A stretch of 64,000 nt of DNA, taken from the NCBI GenBank assembly GCA_004794785.1, contig SJOL01009574.1:241202-305201 (forward strand), in the 5' to 3' direction. Position numbers and translations under genes: made by a program. The DNA comes from Opisthorchis felineus. Lineage: Eukaryota > Platyhelminthes > Trematoda > Opisthorchiida > Opisthorchiidae. The notes below the pieces were generated by a model. That model was not told where the DNA came from, searched no databases, and saw nothing but the letters and a program-made list of their open reading frames with translations. This document shows positions 44,876 to 55,941 of this stretch, one piece after another; within the stretch, counting starts at the first letter, position 1, and each line of letters starts with the position of its first letter.

Positions 44876-47800
44876 TGTCCATGTCTTGATTTAGTGTCCG
44901 ATGACTCACCGTTATTCAAAAGAAAAGTCCGTTATCTACGTGCGGTAATTCGCGAATTTCCACTTCCATTTTAGGAAGTCGTTATGAATTAGTACGAATG
45001 AACAATCTAGCGCTCAAGAGCTTTGAAAATGACGTAAACAGCAAAGCTGGACATAGGAAATATCACATTCTGCAACTTACGGACGTCATCAGTCGACTGG
45101 AAGCCAGGTCGAAAACACTTGCGCCTGGCCATTCCTTATGTGGTTCCTTTTCGACCAGGGGAACTCATTCTTGACACCGTCTTAGGGTCACAGTCATCCG
45201 TACATCTAGAAGTTGGTAAGGACTTGGTACCCTAAAACAAGCAATGCTCAGAGACGAAAGCTTGGCTACTAATTTTTGAATAGTTTGCATTTAAGCACAA
45301 TCATCTTTGCTTTGGTTTACCTCGTCGCATAGGTTAGGTCATTAAATTTTCACTTCCACTTGCTCAGATCGACCAATGCTCAAACCGATCGAGTAAAACA
45401 AATGATGATGATTAAGCCTTTCGACGAATCATCGTTCAGTAGTACTTTCAACAGCTGGTAAATCTGGGCATCTTTCGAATGCTACATGCGCTCTTATCTG
45501 CCATACGTCCGCAGTGACTTCCACAGTCACTCTACCGGCATACCGCACTACCGGAACCTACATGTAGTACTTTCAGTCTGATGTAAAAAAAAACCGTTTA
45601 AGCCTTGTGGCAATCCAGGTACTGTGTTTACATTGTTGAGACATTGACTAAGGACGCCGCTTCGATGCTGTTTAAGACCATAGATTAGCGGGAACTAAAA
45701 TGTATCTGTACTTTGCGAATCCGCGTTCAGTTCATTGGAATAGTGCATAAGGTTATGAGTTTTTCATTCCGAGGTATCACTTTCCCGCAACTTACTCTGA
45801 TTCATTTGTGGAGTATAACGTTTGTTTCTGGACTAGCTGATGATCGCCCAGTTTGCTAGGTTGGCCTGTTCCAGTGACGGACCACATCGATTTACTCAAA
45901 CCCAAATGCCGAAAGTCTGAGTACGCTAAAAACAAGCCTTGCGCCACCTTAGGCTCGGCCGAAAAAGACATCCATAAAAAAGCCTGTTCATATCACAGCA
46001 ATACTCGAAAGGAGTGTTGCACTAACAGAAAAGCCCTTCCCACTGTGTAGGACAAGAGCGACTGCAGCCAATCCATCGCAGTTTCGTCCGCTGCTTTCGT
46101 GGCCGCCGCAACAGCTGAGTACAGCCCTGGGTTGCCGCGACGCCAACGCCTTCACTGTGTGTAATGAGGCGTCACCTTGAGCGTACATTATTCACCAGTC
46201 CGCGAGGCAGTATATCTACAAGCCGTGTGAGAACCGGGCCGGTCGACATTGAGTGTTGTCTGGCTCACATGGTGGTGGTGGTACGAAGACTTTGAAAGCC
46301 CAAAGGACGGCCAAAAGCTGCTCACACCCTATTGGTTTGATGATTGGTGCGACACGAAAGTGAGATAGATCCTTCTGTGGATACCTCGGTATAAACTTGA
46401 TGCAATCAAGACCACCGATGGAAACCGTATGAAGATGGACGTGAAAGGAACCCTTGCAAAATCATAGGAATGAGCCGTTATTTGGCCCTTGACCACCGAA
46501 CGCAGATAGACGTTTGAACATACAACAAGAGCGCGGTATTGCTGTATATTATTCGATGGATCTATGGTTCCCGGTTATTTTCGCAATAACAAATGGACCA
46601 ACTGGATTGCGAGGAAGCAATCAACCAATCACACAAAATGAAATCAGTTATCCTCTAGGGTCCACATAAATGCATCCGGCCAAGGAGAACGCACTGATGG
46701 TGTTTCTGTGACTGGCGACGAAACTTTTCCAATCCACTTATCAGACCCGGCGAACTGATTACCAGCCCTCTGGGCCATGACAACTAAACTAAACTAAACC
46801 AATAGTTCGACGTATCAGGAAACGCTACTCACCCCACCGGAAGTACAAAATGTGATATATAGCTAATCCCCTAACTGTACTATGTTGTTCGTTACCTTCA
46901 ATCTTTTGTATGAACGTCTTTCGCCTTGGTATGTACCCTTCAGCAATGTACTAGGTTTTCACATGGTGTGACAGTGGGGAACGCTGTGATTCTAGATAAT
47001 GGCCAGAAGCAAATCATACTGTGATCACACATTAATCGTGTGATCGATTTTATTGTTAATACTAGTCGTGTCGGAGAGTCATATATATTGATCGTTCAAG
47101 AGATGCTAGCGACATTGTTGGGTCCGGGGTAAAGTGAACTGCAACTCGAATTGAAGACCATTTTCAATCCGCCTGTTCGTTTTTAGACCAGCTCGACCTC
47201 ATTCTTTCCACTGCATTCATGTTGTTCCTTTCATGTTGTCCGTCAAGTTATTTGTCGGAATTTATTGGTCCACTCTTTGGAATTCTAGCTCGACAACTGA
47301 GCGCTCCCATCAGAATTGACCAACTTCCACCAGATCGAACATGCTGTGACAGACCTCAGCGGTAAAACCGAGCGCTTGCCACATATATACCATTAAAGTG
47401 ACTTACACTTAGTCATTTTTTTAAGACAGGTTTCGTTTTGCTACTCAGACGTCACGCTACTGATAACCAGACCGGAAGTAGCAGAACCAATGTAATCAAT
47501 TTTCTACCAAAAGTTCGAAAATAACTTATAAGAAGAGGCACCGTTCCAGGGTAACATTTCCTGACGTAACACTTTGATGTGGTGGCTTTCACCATTCGTC
47601 GATGTGAGTGAAGATGTGGTAACATCACGGAATAAAATGGATTTGAGGTTTTCTAGTGGTGCTCTTGAACCATTCGAACTTTCTTCAAATGGTCAGCAAA
47701 GTAGTCAATTAAGAATCATTAGGGGATTTCGACGTTAATGACGGATGTGAGTGAATTTTCCGGTTGGAACATGGGATTTGTTGCCAAAGCCCAAAGTCCA

Positions 47801-48265
47801 AATGTACGGGGAACGCAAAACGTGTGATCAGTCAGAATGAGATGATGTCCCCACTTTAGTGTTGGGAAAAGGCTCACCAACAAGGAACACAACAGCTTGG
47901 TTGCGAAAAAGCAAGTGCAAAAATTACAAGGGGCATCACGCTACTTGAAGCGCACTTTTGACCTTGAATCCAGGTTGTCTGATCGGCGTTGGGTGAATAC
48001 TCATCATCGTCGGCCGTCGCAGAGCTGATGGACTGCTTGAGCGTCAACTGGCTTTTCTGGCCCGAATGCTTGATGGTTTCCCTACTGCAATTTTCGTGGA
48101 GTTTGAGGGCCTCAGTAGGTTTGGGGCATTCTGAGATCATTTTCAAGAATCTGACCTTCCTGATAGTAGGCACTTCACCTGGGGTCCAGGCCAAACGCTT
48201 CTGTTGGGGACAAAGTTGTTTTATGCTTTTATTAGCCCTGTGTTACTGCTTTCAAGCAATGACCG

Positions 48266-48302
<37 letters not shown>

Positions 48303-48440
48303 ACGTAATTCCAAGATTGGTGTGATACCGCTTCAGCCGGCTATGCTGGTCAGCTCACTGTCAGCTATCCCAGACAACGAAATCACTGAAATTCCGCCCT
48401 CATTTATCTAATGCACAAGACTTTTCATAGAATTGTTGAC
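44876..48440. other. Intronic stretch with (TA)n
   Basis: A TA microsatellite lies at 48267-48299. Around 46050-46170 a GC-rich stretch has overlapping open frames on both strands without a recognisable family. No splice-bordered exon could be supported inside this part of the 8.7-kb intron. Confidence 0.4.
48267..48299. repeat. (TA)n microsatellite
   Basis: About 16 uninterrupted AT/TA units. Confidence 0.95.
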
Positions 48441-48560
48441 TTGACACTGCTCTGCGACAACCCGCTATTTGTTCCGCCTTCCTTGAGGCTGATCACGCAG
48501 GCATAGAACTTTGTTTTCATCAACCTTATGTTCTAATTCAACGCTACCTTGCACACAACT
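48440..48560 (-). repeat. Decayed hammerhead hairpin
   Basis: CGACAACCCGCTATTTGTTC, GAGGCTGATCACGCAGGCAT and TTTTCATCAACCTTATGTTC keep the reversed hairpin order, but the core is unrecognisable (TGATCACG for TCATCAGG). Confidence 0.5.
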
Positions 48561-50141
48561 GACGTAGTACACTCATCTGCAAAGTAGGCTGGAAGTCAAC
48601 TGAAACTAAGTTTCCTAATAAGGGCTTCACGAACAGAGTTTAAATGGCTTTTACACGCCATAAATGGGGAGGAATACTTCCAAGTTTCTGAGGAATCCGA
48701 GAGAACACAAGTTCCGGGACGACGAATATCAGTCAACCAGTAACTGGGTGTAGCAAACCACAAAGAGTTATTGCAATTCTATGAAGATTTTCAAAGTTAA
48801 AACAGTGTAGTGGAATAAGATGTTGAAGTCCGACGTTTCGGTTGCATTGGTCAACCTTTTTCAAGGATTTCTACAATTGATTGAATGTGAGTCAAATGCA
48901 ACGTCATTTGGGTCCACTATCATGTCTTCTGACTGGTGTGAACCTGAGATCTATTGGCAGTCAGGTGTGACCAGCGTGTGTGTGTGTGTGCTTTGATTAG
49001 GGCGTGCCTCCGTCTGCTGTTGTGCAGGCTGTGATGCGTCATTGTTGAGATCCCTGGTTGACATCTGGCTACTATTCCCACCGGGGTGTGCAGTAAGTCT
49101 AAACCAGATAGACAGGATGCTGGTGCCCTCACTACGGCTGATACAGTTCGCTTGTGTTGATCACCAGAGGCTCAACGCGCGCACGTGTGACTTGAATCCT
49201 GACTGGAGTACACATGTACCATGGAAGTTGATTTGAAGGCTTGACTCAAGTGCGTGGAGTGCAATGGATGAGTCGTTTTCAAGTTTTTAAAAAAAACTCT
49301 ATTGGAGGAAAACGCGCGTGTCATTTGTGCTCCGTGATTCGCCTGGCTGTCTGACCTATGTATTTAGTCGGACATTCTGCACAGGGAATTCCGTAGACGC
49401 AATTTGTGCGTCCAGCTAGCAGTATTCTGGATTTAGCTTAGAGGTGAGAATATTTCAGTGGTTGAGGGTCCATTCCATTAATCCGGATCCAGTTTGAATG
49501 CAGCAGACAAGTTTAAGGTTAGTTCACATACAGCACTGCACTTTAGTTGTTCAAACATGAAGTTAGTTGCAATACGATTTCAATGGTGTACCAAATTTCA
49601 CTTTAACGAGGGCACCAAAAGCTGAACGTTTCCCTTGGAATCAACAGGCCTAAGGTATTGCAAAGCCTCTAAATACGATGGAGAATGCAGCTCACGTAGT
49701 CCGGGTTGTGAAGCTAATATCCGAATCACTTATTGCAATGAAACTGAGAAGCGCCGGAAGAAACTGAAGCGCCGGTAAAGGCCCCCATTCACGTTCTTTA
49801 CTTTGAGGTCTGATGCACAGAGACTCGTGACACGGAAGTTTCGCGTGCTGATATGTTCCGACTGGTAACAATGCAAACCACTGTTTCACCGATTGTTGTT
49901 AATGGTCTCCTAAAATGTTTACCACTCGCACTGCTGAATGGTTTCAACGCCGTGTTGGCTTTTGTTGGGTTCTGATTTGGATTATATAAGCAAAACTTCT
50001 GAGGAGTGATTACGATTGGTTTTCATCACTATTCATGGAATGAGATGACGGCTCCTCTACTACAGTGGAAAACTTTAAACCTGACTGTCACAATACAGTA
50101 GACGAGACAGTCACAAGTTTCAGATAGATCTCTCCGTGTTT
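48561..50141. other. Intronic stretch, nothing recognised
   Basis: A short GT repeat (about 48977-48990) and small anonymous ORFs only. Confidence 0.35.
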
Positions 50142-50538
50142 TTACAACACAAAGCTGATAGAATCGGTAGCCAAGCCATCACTCCACCAGATCAGCGCCA
50201 TCGTCCTAGCGAGTGACGAATGTGAACTTTTTAAGTCCAGGTTGTCACTAGCAGAGATACGGACTAGAATGAAGTTTCGCAAACTGGTCTTCGTGTCCTC
50301 AGGTTCGTAGCTGGATACGCACGCGGTACGTGAATCGTCCAAGTTCCTGATTGCGTTCGCGCATTGTTTCAAATATGGACAGGTCAGCTTTCTCTGAATG
50401 GTTACATAACTCTGTGCTTTCGGACTCTCCACAAGCTATCGGTAGAACAGCTTTGAGGTCACTGTTGGAGCTTGAATCCTGTCTGTTTTGAGCTCTTTTC
50501 CAAACTCCACAAGTCCGTTTAGTGAAAACTGAATTCAT
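50142..50538 (-). pseudogene. Possible frameshifted coding relic, unknown protein
   Basis: Two overlapping minus frames look natural: from 50538, MNSVFTKRTCGVWKRAQNRQ through ETMRERNQELGRFT; and to 50142, EDTKTSLRNFILVRISASDN through SDGLATDSISFVL. They could be one protein with a frameshift near 50320, or two exons. No family recognised. It lies opposite the plus-strand gene's intron. Confidence 0.25.
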
Positions 50539-50589
50539 TCATTTTTATTTTCAATTGAGACCAGGTACGGTAAATGAAGTTCTGAAATG

Positions 50590-51110
50590 ACTCTGGGAGA
50601 TATTGTGCAGCTGTTTCATCCTTATTGGAAATCATCAGCCGTGCGAATCTCACGAAACTCCAAAGAGTCTCGAACCCGCGACCGCCCCCTTACCCGTTCG
50701 GCCACGAGCGGTTGATCAGTACTGTGATCAACTCGCATTTAGACAGAATATAGCGCCTCTCATCGTTCACTCACGGGATACACATCACGTGGTCACACAC
50801 GTTGACTGGCAACGACTTCTCAGATGGATGTTTCACTCATCGGGGGAATTTTCTTCCTCCTCCGAGCTACTTATAGATTGTTGGTAGTGTGAGGAGATTT
50901 GGAAGCCGAACGGTTAAGTGTGCGAACTGCTATCTGGGAGGTCGCGGATTCGAGACCCTGGAGTTTCGTGAGATGCGCACTGCTGATGATTCCCAATAAG
51001 GATGAAACAGCTTCTCGGCTTTTCAGCATAGATTGGCTTCAATTACAGGACAAAATCTCCAGCGAACTTCCCAAATGCCCTCACACTACCAACGGTTGCA
51101 ATCATTTTAT
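50590..51110. mobile_element. SINE-A inverted pair
   Basis: 50590-50885 is SINE-A on minus (GCTGTTTCATCCTTATTGGA, GAAACTCCAAAGAGTCTCGA, CCCGTTCGGCCACGAGCGGT); 50905-51110 is SINE-A on plus (GAAGCCGAACGGTTAAGTGT box A, GTCGCGGATTCGAGACCCTG box B, GAGATGCGCACTGCTGATGA). TTGGTAGTGTGAGGAG at 50880 and CTCACACTACCAA at about 51082 are the unit's end in opposite orientation. The same head-to-head layout occurs at 57850-58250. Confidence 0.75.
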
Positions 51111-51416
51111 ACACCTGATGCAAGTGAACTGTCAAAATGGATTAATAACTCACCCAATTTTCGAAAAATTTGAGTGTTGCTTGCTTGAAACCAAAACTAT
51201 CAGTTGATCATCGGATTTAGTCATGTTTATTAGCAATACTTTGGAAGTGTATAAGATCACCCGTCAAGAGATGTATAAGTTTGATAGATTCCATTTACTA
51301 TATTCAACTTGCATGTGTCACTTCAGCTAAACGGGGCATATGGAAGCTTTCCGCACTGTTATTTGTCCACGAGTTTGAAACTACTGCTTACCGTTTCGTT
51401 TTCATTTCAAATGCAG

Positions 51417-51871
51417 GTTCATCGACCAGCAGTTCACCGACAAGCACACTCGATCAGAGGCCCATACCTCGTTGGAGTTCATTGTGCACTGTCGGTGTCA
51501 TCCCTGACCGGCGTGCTGGATCTTCGGACTCTGGAACACGATCCAACACCTTGACTAAACACTCAAACTCACGGTGTCGCTCGGCTTCTTCCTCACCAGC
51601 GCATTCCACAAATGAAAGTGAAGATGAGTTGAGCAGATCAATGACTTCAAACGATACGGTTGTTAAGCAAGAAATGATTCGAGTCCAGCGAGATGGATCG
51701 GTGGGAGATTGTCAAACTAGTATACGCGACGGCTCCAGCGACTACTCCCAATCACGTGGCTCTACGGCAACTTTTTCGTTCCGTAGTGAAACAATCGATG
51801 ACACGGCGAGCACCCGCATCACGGATCGAGTACTGCCTGACATACCAACACTAGACTACGAAATAGCGCGC
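51417..51871 (+). CDS. Coding exon of the C2-domain gene (Ser/Thr-rich)
   Basis: Acceptor TTTTCATTTCAAATGCAG and donor GCGCGC|GTAAGT (at 51872) border 455 bases: two bases completing a glycine codon, then 151 codons ending in phase 0. The protein is Ser/Thr-rich and probably disordered: SSTSSSPTSTLDQRPIPRWS at the start, SASSSPAHSTNESEDELSRS in the middle, SDYSQSRGSTATFSFRSETI, then a calmer end DRVLPDIPTLDYEIAR. Many SP, SS and RS pairs make phosphorylation likely (inference). No domain recognised. Confidence 0.82.
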
Positions 51872-52424
51872 GTAAGTATTTTTTTGTACACAAAACATGT
51901 CGCAAAAATCCCTCCTCTGGATCGGTCCACAGTGGTAGGGAGATCAGTATCTCAGTCAGTCTCAAGCAAACACAAACACAGGTCGGATTTCCACATGTCG
52001 ATTTATTCTGGTCTATTCCTAATCTTCAATAACGCTAAAACTACCGGAAAATTCACCATCTTATTCGCAACAAAAAGTTTTAATTAAAATCCTATTAATT
52101 CTGGAATTCAAAAGTTACAAAGCAATAAGTAACGTTGGGTCCTAAAGAATAAAATCACTAGTTTGATCAACAATGCTGAAAACTGCCCGAGTTGAGGTAC
52201 GTTCCTTCAAAATAGTGTCCCATTTTTAGAAACAGTCGGTTGTTCCATTTCATTACTGAAAGTCTCAACAAATGGTCTTATTTAAAGACTATCTATAAAT
52301 TTAAGGTACTCCAACTAAGAAACAGAAAAGACTGACTGTAACTTCGTTTTCAGAAAAGTTTGAGAATAATCGGTGGATGTATTGCTGGGCAACTTTTCGC
52401 TTTTGACACAAAAACTTCGTTAGG

Positions 52425-52755
52425 CCAAGTGTATTACGTCCATATACTGTTTCTGCGATATCTCGAATATCGTGCCAAATGAAACATGAGGCGGCCTGGT
52501 GCAGCACATCCAGTTGCCTATAAAACATCATAAACGAAAGATTCAGCTGGGTTCCAGAAGAGTTTCCCGTCAAAACTAAATATGTATGCAAATGAGTGTA
52601 GTTCGCTAATTTCGTGAAAGTTGGGTTCAAGTAGAACATAAGGTTGACGGAAACTCGGAGACTGCGCCTACCTGATGAGTCCGAAGAAGAGCGAAACCGG
52701 TCGTGGGCTGCCGAAGAGTTTCCTGCAACTTTGTGATTATTTTATTGCGTCTATA
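52425..52755 (+). mobile_element. Full-order hammerhead element (monomer-like)
   Basis: Begins AGTGTATTACGTCCATATAC and ends TTTTATTGCGTCTATATAG, so the same end motif is at both sides. Between them: ACTGTTTCTGCGATATCTCG, GAAACATGAGGCGGCCTGGT, R2 reversed (CATAAACGAAAGATTCAGCT ... GCAAATGAGTGTAGTTCGC), TTGGGTTCAAGTAGAACATA and the hammerhead hairpin. About 330 bases. This looks like one unit of a tandem array, the form expected for hammerhead retroelements whose RNA is cut into monomers. Confidence 0.75.
52637..52735 (+). ncRNA. Type I hammerhead ribozyme, core intact, weak stem II
   Basis: CTGATGA 52672-52678, GAAA 52693-52696, ACCGGTC with cleavage between 52702 and 52703, stem I GCCTAC/GTGGGC perfect. 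Stem II is GTCC/GAGC with a C-A mismatch and a G-U pair. Outer 3' arm (CAACTTTGTG) has two changes. Confidence 0.8.
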
Positions 52756-53329
52756 TAGTGTGAGGAAGAGGGAGAGTTTGCGAACTTTGGTCAGGTTGGG
52801 ATTTCCACCCCCATTTTTGGCTAATGCTTCTACGTTCATTGACAACCACACACAGTCAAGTGTCAACATACGCTCCATACGCCCGCCAGTTCCACACCCC
52901 CGATTTTATTCACGCAGTGGTGCTGTAACTCTTCGAAAGGAACTTCTTTCTGGAACAAAATTAGGGGATTTATCCGCTTAATATGCACCGTCGCTTCAGT
53001 GTAGCAGTATGCGAACTTATGGTGATGCCTACAGGCCGACATGACCAATGTCACAAGGCACGCGATCCTGAGAAGCCTTCAAAAACGACCTAAATTCAAC
53101 CCAAAATTTGCCACTGAAAAGCCCCAAGGTGGCGAGCGGTAGGCCAGTTTCTGTCAACCATCTAAGTGCGGTACTTATTTCAAAAGCATATACTTCAGTT
53201 TCTTGAACATGAGTTCAACAGAACCTTTGAGCAGCTTTGTTGGTTGAAATAAACTCGTGAATAGGAAATTTATTTATGCTAACAATCTTGTTTGCAATGA
53301 CTGATGTGGGTTATCTGCAGTGATTTCAG

Positions 53330-53450
53330 TATTCAAGTAGGAAATACCATCAATAGAAACTCGGGACGTGGGCCGACGTAATGGACTTGAACAAAGCGAA
53401 ACAGAGGTCGACAGGTTTTCATTGACCTCATAAGTGGTGAATTATATCAA
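53330..53450 (+). repeat. Decayed hammerhead hairpin
   Basis: ACCATCAATAGAAACTCGGG, GACTTGAACAAAGCGAAACA and TTTTCATTGACCTCATAAGT follow the hairpin, but CTGATGAG is GTAATGGA. Inactive. Confidence 0.55.
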
Positions 53451-54138
53451 GTATATCTACTTCTGTTTTGCAAAAGGTCAGTCATCTGACCTTATCACAC
53501 CTCACCTCGGTCACAACAGTACCCCTTGTCTGAATTTAAGTGTGTTTTCCATTCAGAATTATCCCAAAGATGTAAACTGGATCAGGTTAGGTATTCCTTG
53601 ATAAAACACAGTCGCTACACCGCACGATGTCACTACCACTCCTGTGCGGCCAGGAGGAAAACTTGACTCCACAACAGTTTTTAGTTACGTCACCTTATTG
53701 ATGTCTACTGCAGGTCCGAACTAAGATCACTAGGTTGATGGCTGAGAACCAGTTCATTTGAATCGCAATTCATCCGAGCACCGTTAAAAGTATCTAGATT
53801 ATGATAACATAAATATATATTCGCGCTCATGTGAAAACTAGTTGGCTCAGCGGCGCTTGAGTTGTCGAAACAGAATCCTTCGTCAGACCCCAAGCGTCAC
53901 ATGCACCCACAATCACATGACCGGGTCGATCTTGTGAACAGACAGAAAAAGCTATCCTCTCATTCGCACGACTCCAGTGTGGCTGATACACGCGATCGAT
54001 GTTCGAGCTTATGAGAAACACGATTGGCCGTTAAACTTGTGACGAATGGTCACGCTGCTACTTCAGGCTTACCACCAAAGTGTGCAGTATTTTTGCTACT
54101 GATCCTCTGAGTATGAAGTAAATTGCCAACATACGTAG

Positions 54139-54618
54139 ATTCCCAAAATGCCCAATTCGACGCAGTCTTCTCCAGTGGAATTACCCAGGAGGAATGCTAT
54201 CGTCGGCCTAGATACACCTGATCGATTATTCCGGCGTCGAAGCTCTAGTGTTGATGGGGATAGAGCATCACAAATAGACATGAGTAGCCCAATTTTTGGT
54301 GCGTGCTTGATGGTGGACAGTTTAAATAGATTAGCAGAACAACGGTGCATGTCGTTAAGAACACTAAATGGTGGTGATTCAGATACGGCAGTCGAGGAAG
54401 AGCAAGATAAAACATCAAAGAGTAGCAAAAAACTCAAAAAGCCTTTGATCAAATGGACAGCAAAGTCACTCCGAAAAGCCAAAGATCCTCCGAAGATCAT
54501 CATGTCAAAGGAAACACAGGAAGACTCATTGCAAGCATCAGAAGTCTCCCTTGGTCGTGACAGTGACCTAGATCCCCAAAGTCCAAGGTCCTCGATGACA
54601 GTTGAAGATATTTCAGAG
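54139..54618 (+). CDS. Coding exon of the C2-domain gene (Ser-rich and basic)
   Basis: After the acceptor AACATACGTAG, 160 codons in phase 0 run to the donor TCAGAG|GTAGGA. Features along the exon: TPDRLFRRRSSSVDGDRAS (about residues 25-43), which contains a strong basophilic-kinase-type RRRSSS site; an acidic-then-basic run EEEQDKTSKSSKKLKKPLIK (about 89-108); and a Ser/acidic tail LGRDSDLDPQSPRSSMTVED. Mostly disordered by composition. ATG at 54148 could also be an internal start. Phase 0 at both ends fits the exons on each side. The acceptor lacks a strong pyrimidine tract, which is its weakest point. Confidence 0.8.
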
Positions 54619-55299
54619 GTAGGATAAGGAAGTTCTGTTGTACGGAAATTATTCGTTTGTCTCTTTTATTAGTATGTACATCTGTTTCGTACCCATTCCG
54701 CTGTATAACTGATAGACGTAAGGTATCCAGTTGACGGTTCCCGTGAGGGATCCTCCCTGGAACGAGGAATTCACTAAAAAGAAAACCATCGGACCGCCAG
54801 CTTCAACACTTCTTTTTTTCTATGTACTATACACAAAAATAATGAGTTTAGCTTTTGAGTACTCAGGTGGAGAGAAGTCGTTAATAACGGTTCATTCGTT
54901 CAAACACTGACAGGAGTGTCACATAACACCGTTGAACCAGTTGGAAAGTGCACCTGAGTAAATCATTTTCAAGTGTTGCCATCAGAAAAAAGGATGATCC
55001 AACACGCGAAAGTTACCTCTAAGAGACATGGGATGTCATGTGTACATTCAGGAGGTGCGGTTTAACTTTCTAAGGTAACCATGTCAGGCATACTTTTCTA
55101 CGTCCATATCATTGCCAGCTTTGAAATGGTTGCTTACCTCAGAGCCTCAGAGCAATTACGTCTTATCGGAAGAATGTATTTTTTGTGTGGAGAATTTGAC
55201 CTTTAATGTATAGCTAGGGTTTGAAGTTGCGCCCCTGAAGAGCGATGACAGTTTGAGTTATGTGGACAACATGAAAGAATCAGACTGACAGTGTTGGGA

Positions 55300-55425
55300 A
55301 TATGGGTAGCTCGGATGCACTGATTGGTTATCATTCTGTTCACTGGGCAAAGCAATGCAAGCATTCTGTCACTAATCTAAGGAACATGCTCAGCGTGCGG
55401 TTGGGTTGGGTACCCATCCAACTGC
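55300..55425 (+). repeat. Family E copy, diverged
   Basis: GGTAGCTCGGATGCACTGAT, TTCTGTTCACTGGGCAAAGC and GTGCGGTTGGGTTGGGTACC resemble the 12320 copy's flanks and core. Confidence 0.35.
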
Positions 55426-55745
55426 GCATTGACGAGAGTCACCAAAGCCAAATATTTAGCAACTTTCACTGAATCCATTATTTTTTAAGTGAATTTGAAC
55501 TTTATCTCTCAGTCATATATCAAGAACCCGATACCCACATCCCCATTCACCAGGTGCTACCGAGAGTACAAGCATCGATGGGAAAAAACAACACGAGGTT
55601 TAAAGGTATTGTCTGATGTCCGTAATTTCTATTGTGACAGGTATGGATTCATGCCGTACAGTATGCAAAAAAACGCAGCAACTACAGCCTAGAACCTTAA
55701 TACCTTGTTGTAAATGTTCCGTACATACATATCTCTATATTACGG

Positions 55746-55925
55746 GGCGAGATGGCTCAGTGATTAGAGCGCGAATTTCCTGACCGGAAAGTCCGTGGTT
55801 CGAACTCAACCTCTGCCTCTCGACTTCCCCTATGTAAGCTTGGGCAACCTGGCAGTATCCCAGCCCTCGTGCTTCCTTCGGGTGGTATGGCAGCTAGAGT
55901 GTTACAGCCGAAAGGTTATCTTTTT
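55746..55925 (+). mobile_element. SINE-C: tRNA-derived SINE with 16-bp target-site duplication
   Basis: Perfect duplications TATCTCTATATTACGG at 55730-55745 and 55926-55941 fix both ends. The 180-base element begins GGCGAGATGGCTCAGTGATT, with box A TGGCTCAGTGATTAGAGC (55753-55770) and box B GTTCGAACTC (to 55807), spacing as in a tRNA. The acceptor stem does not close properly and the sequence continues to a T-rich end, so it is a SINE and not a tRNA gene. Lies in the intron before the C2 exons. Only copy seen here. Confidence 0.88.
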
Positions 55926-55941
55926 TATCTCTATATTACGG

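Noticed and set aside
55746..55815. Functional tRNA gene
   Set aside because: A and B boxes are good, but the acceptor stem does not close and the unit extends to 180 bases with target-site duplications; it is a SINE.
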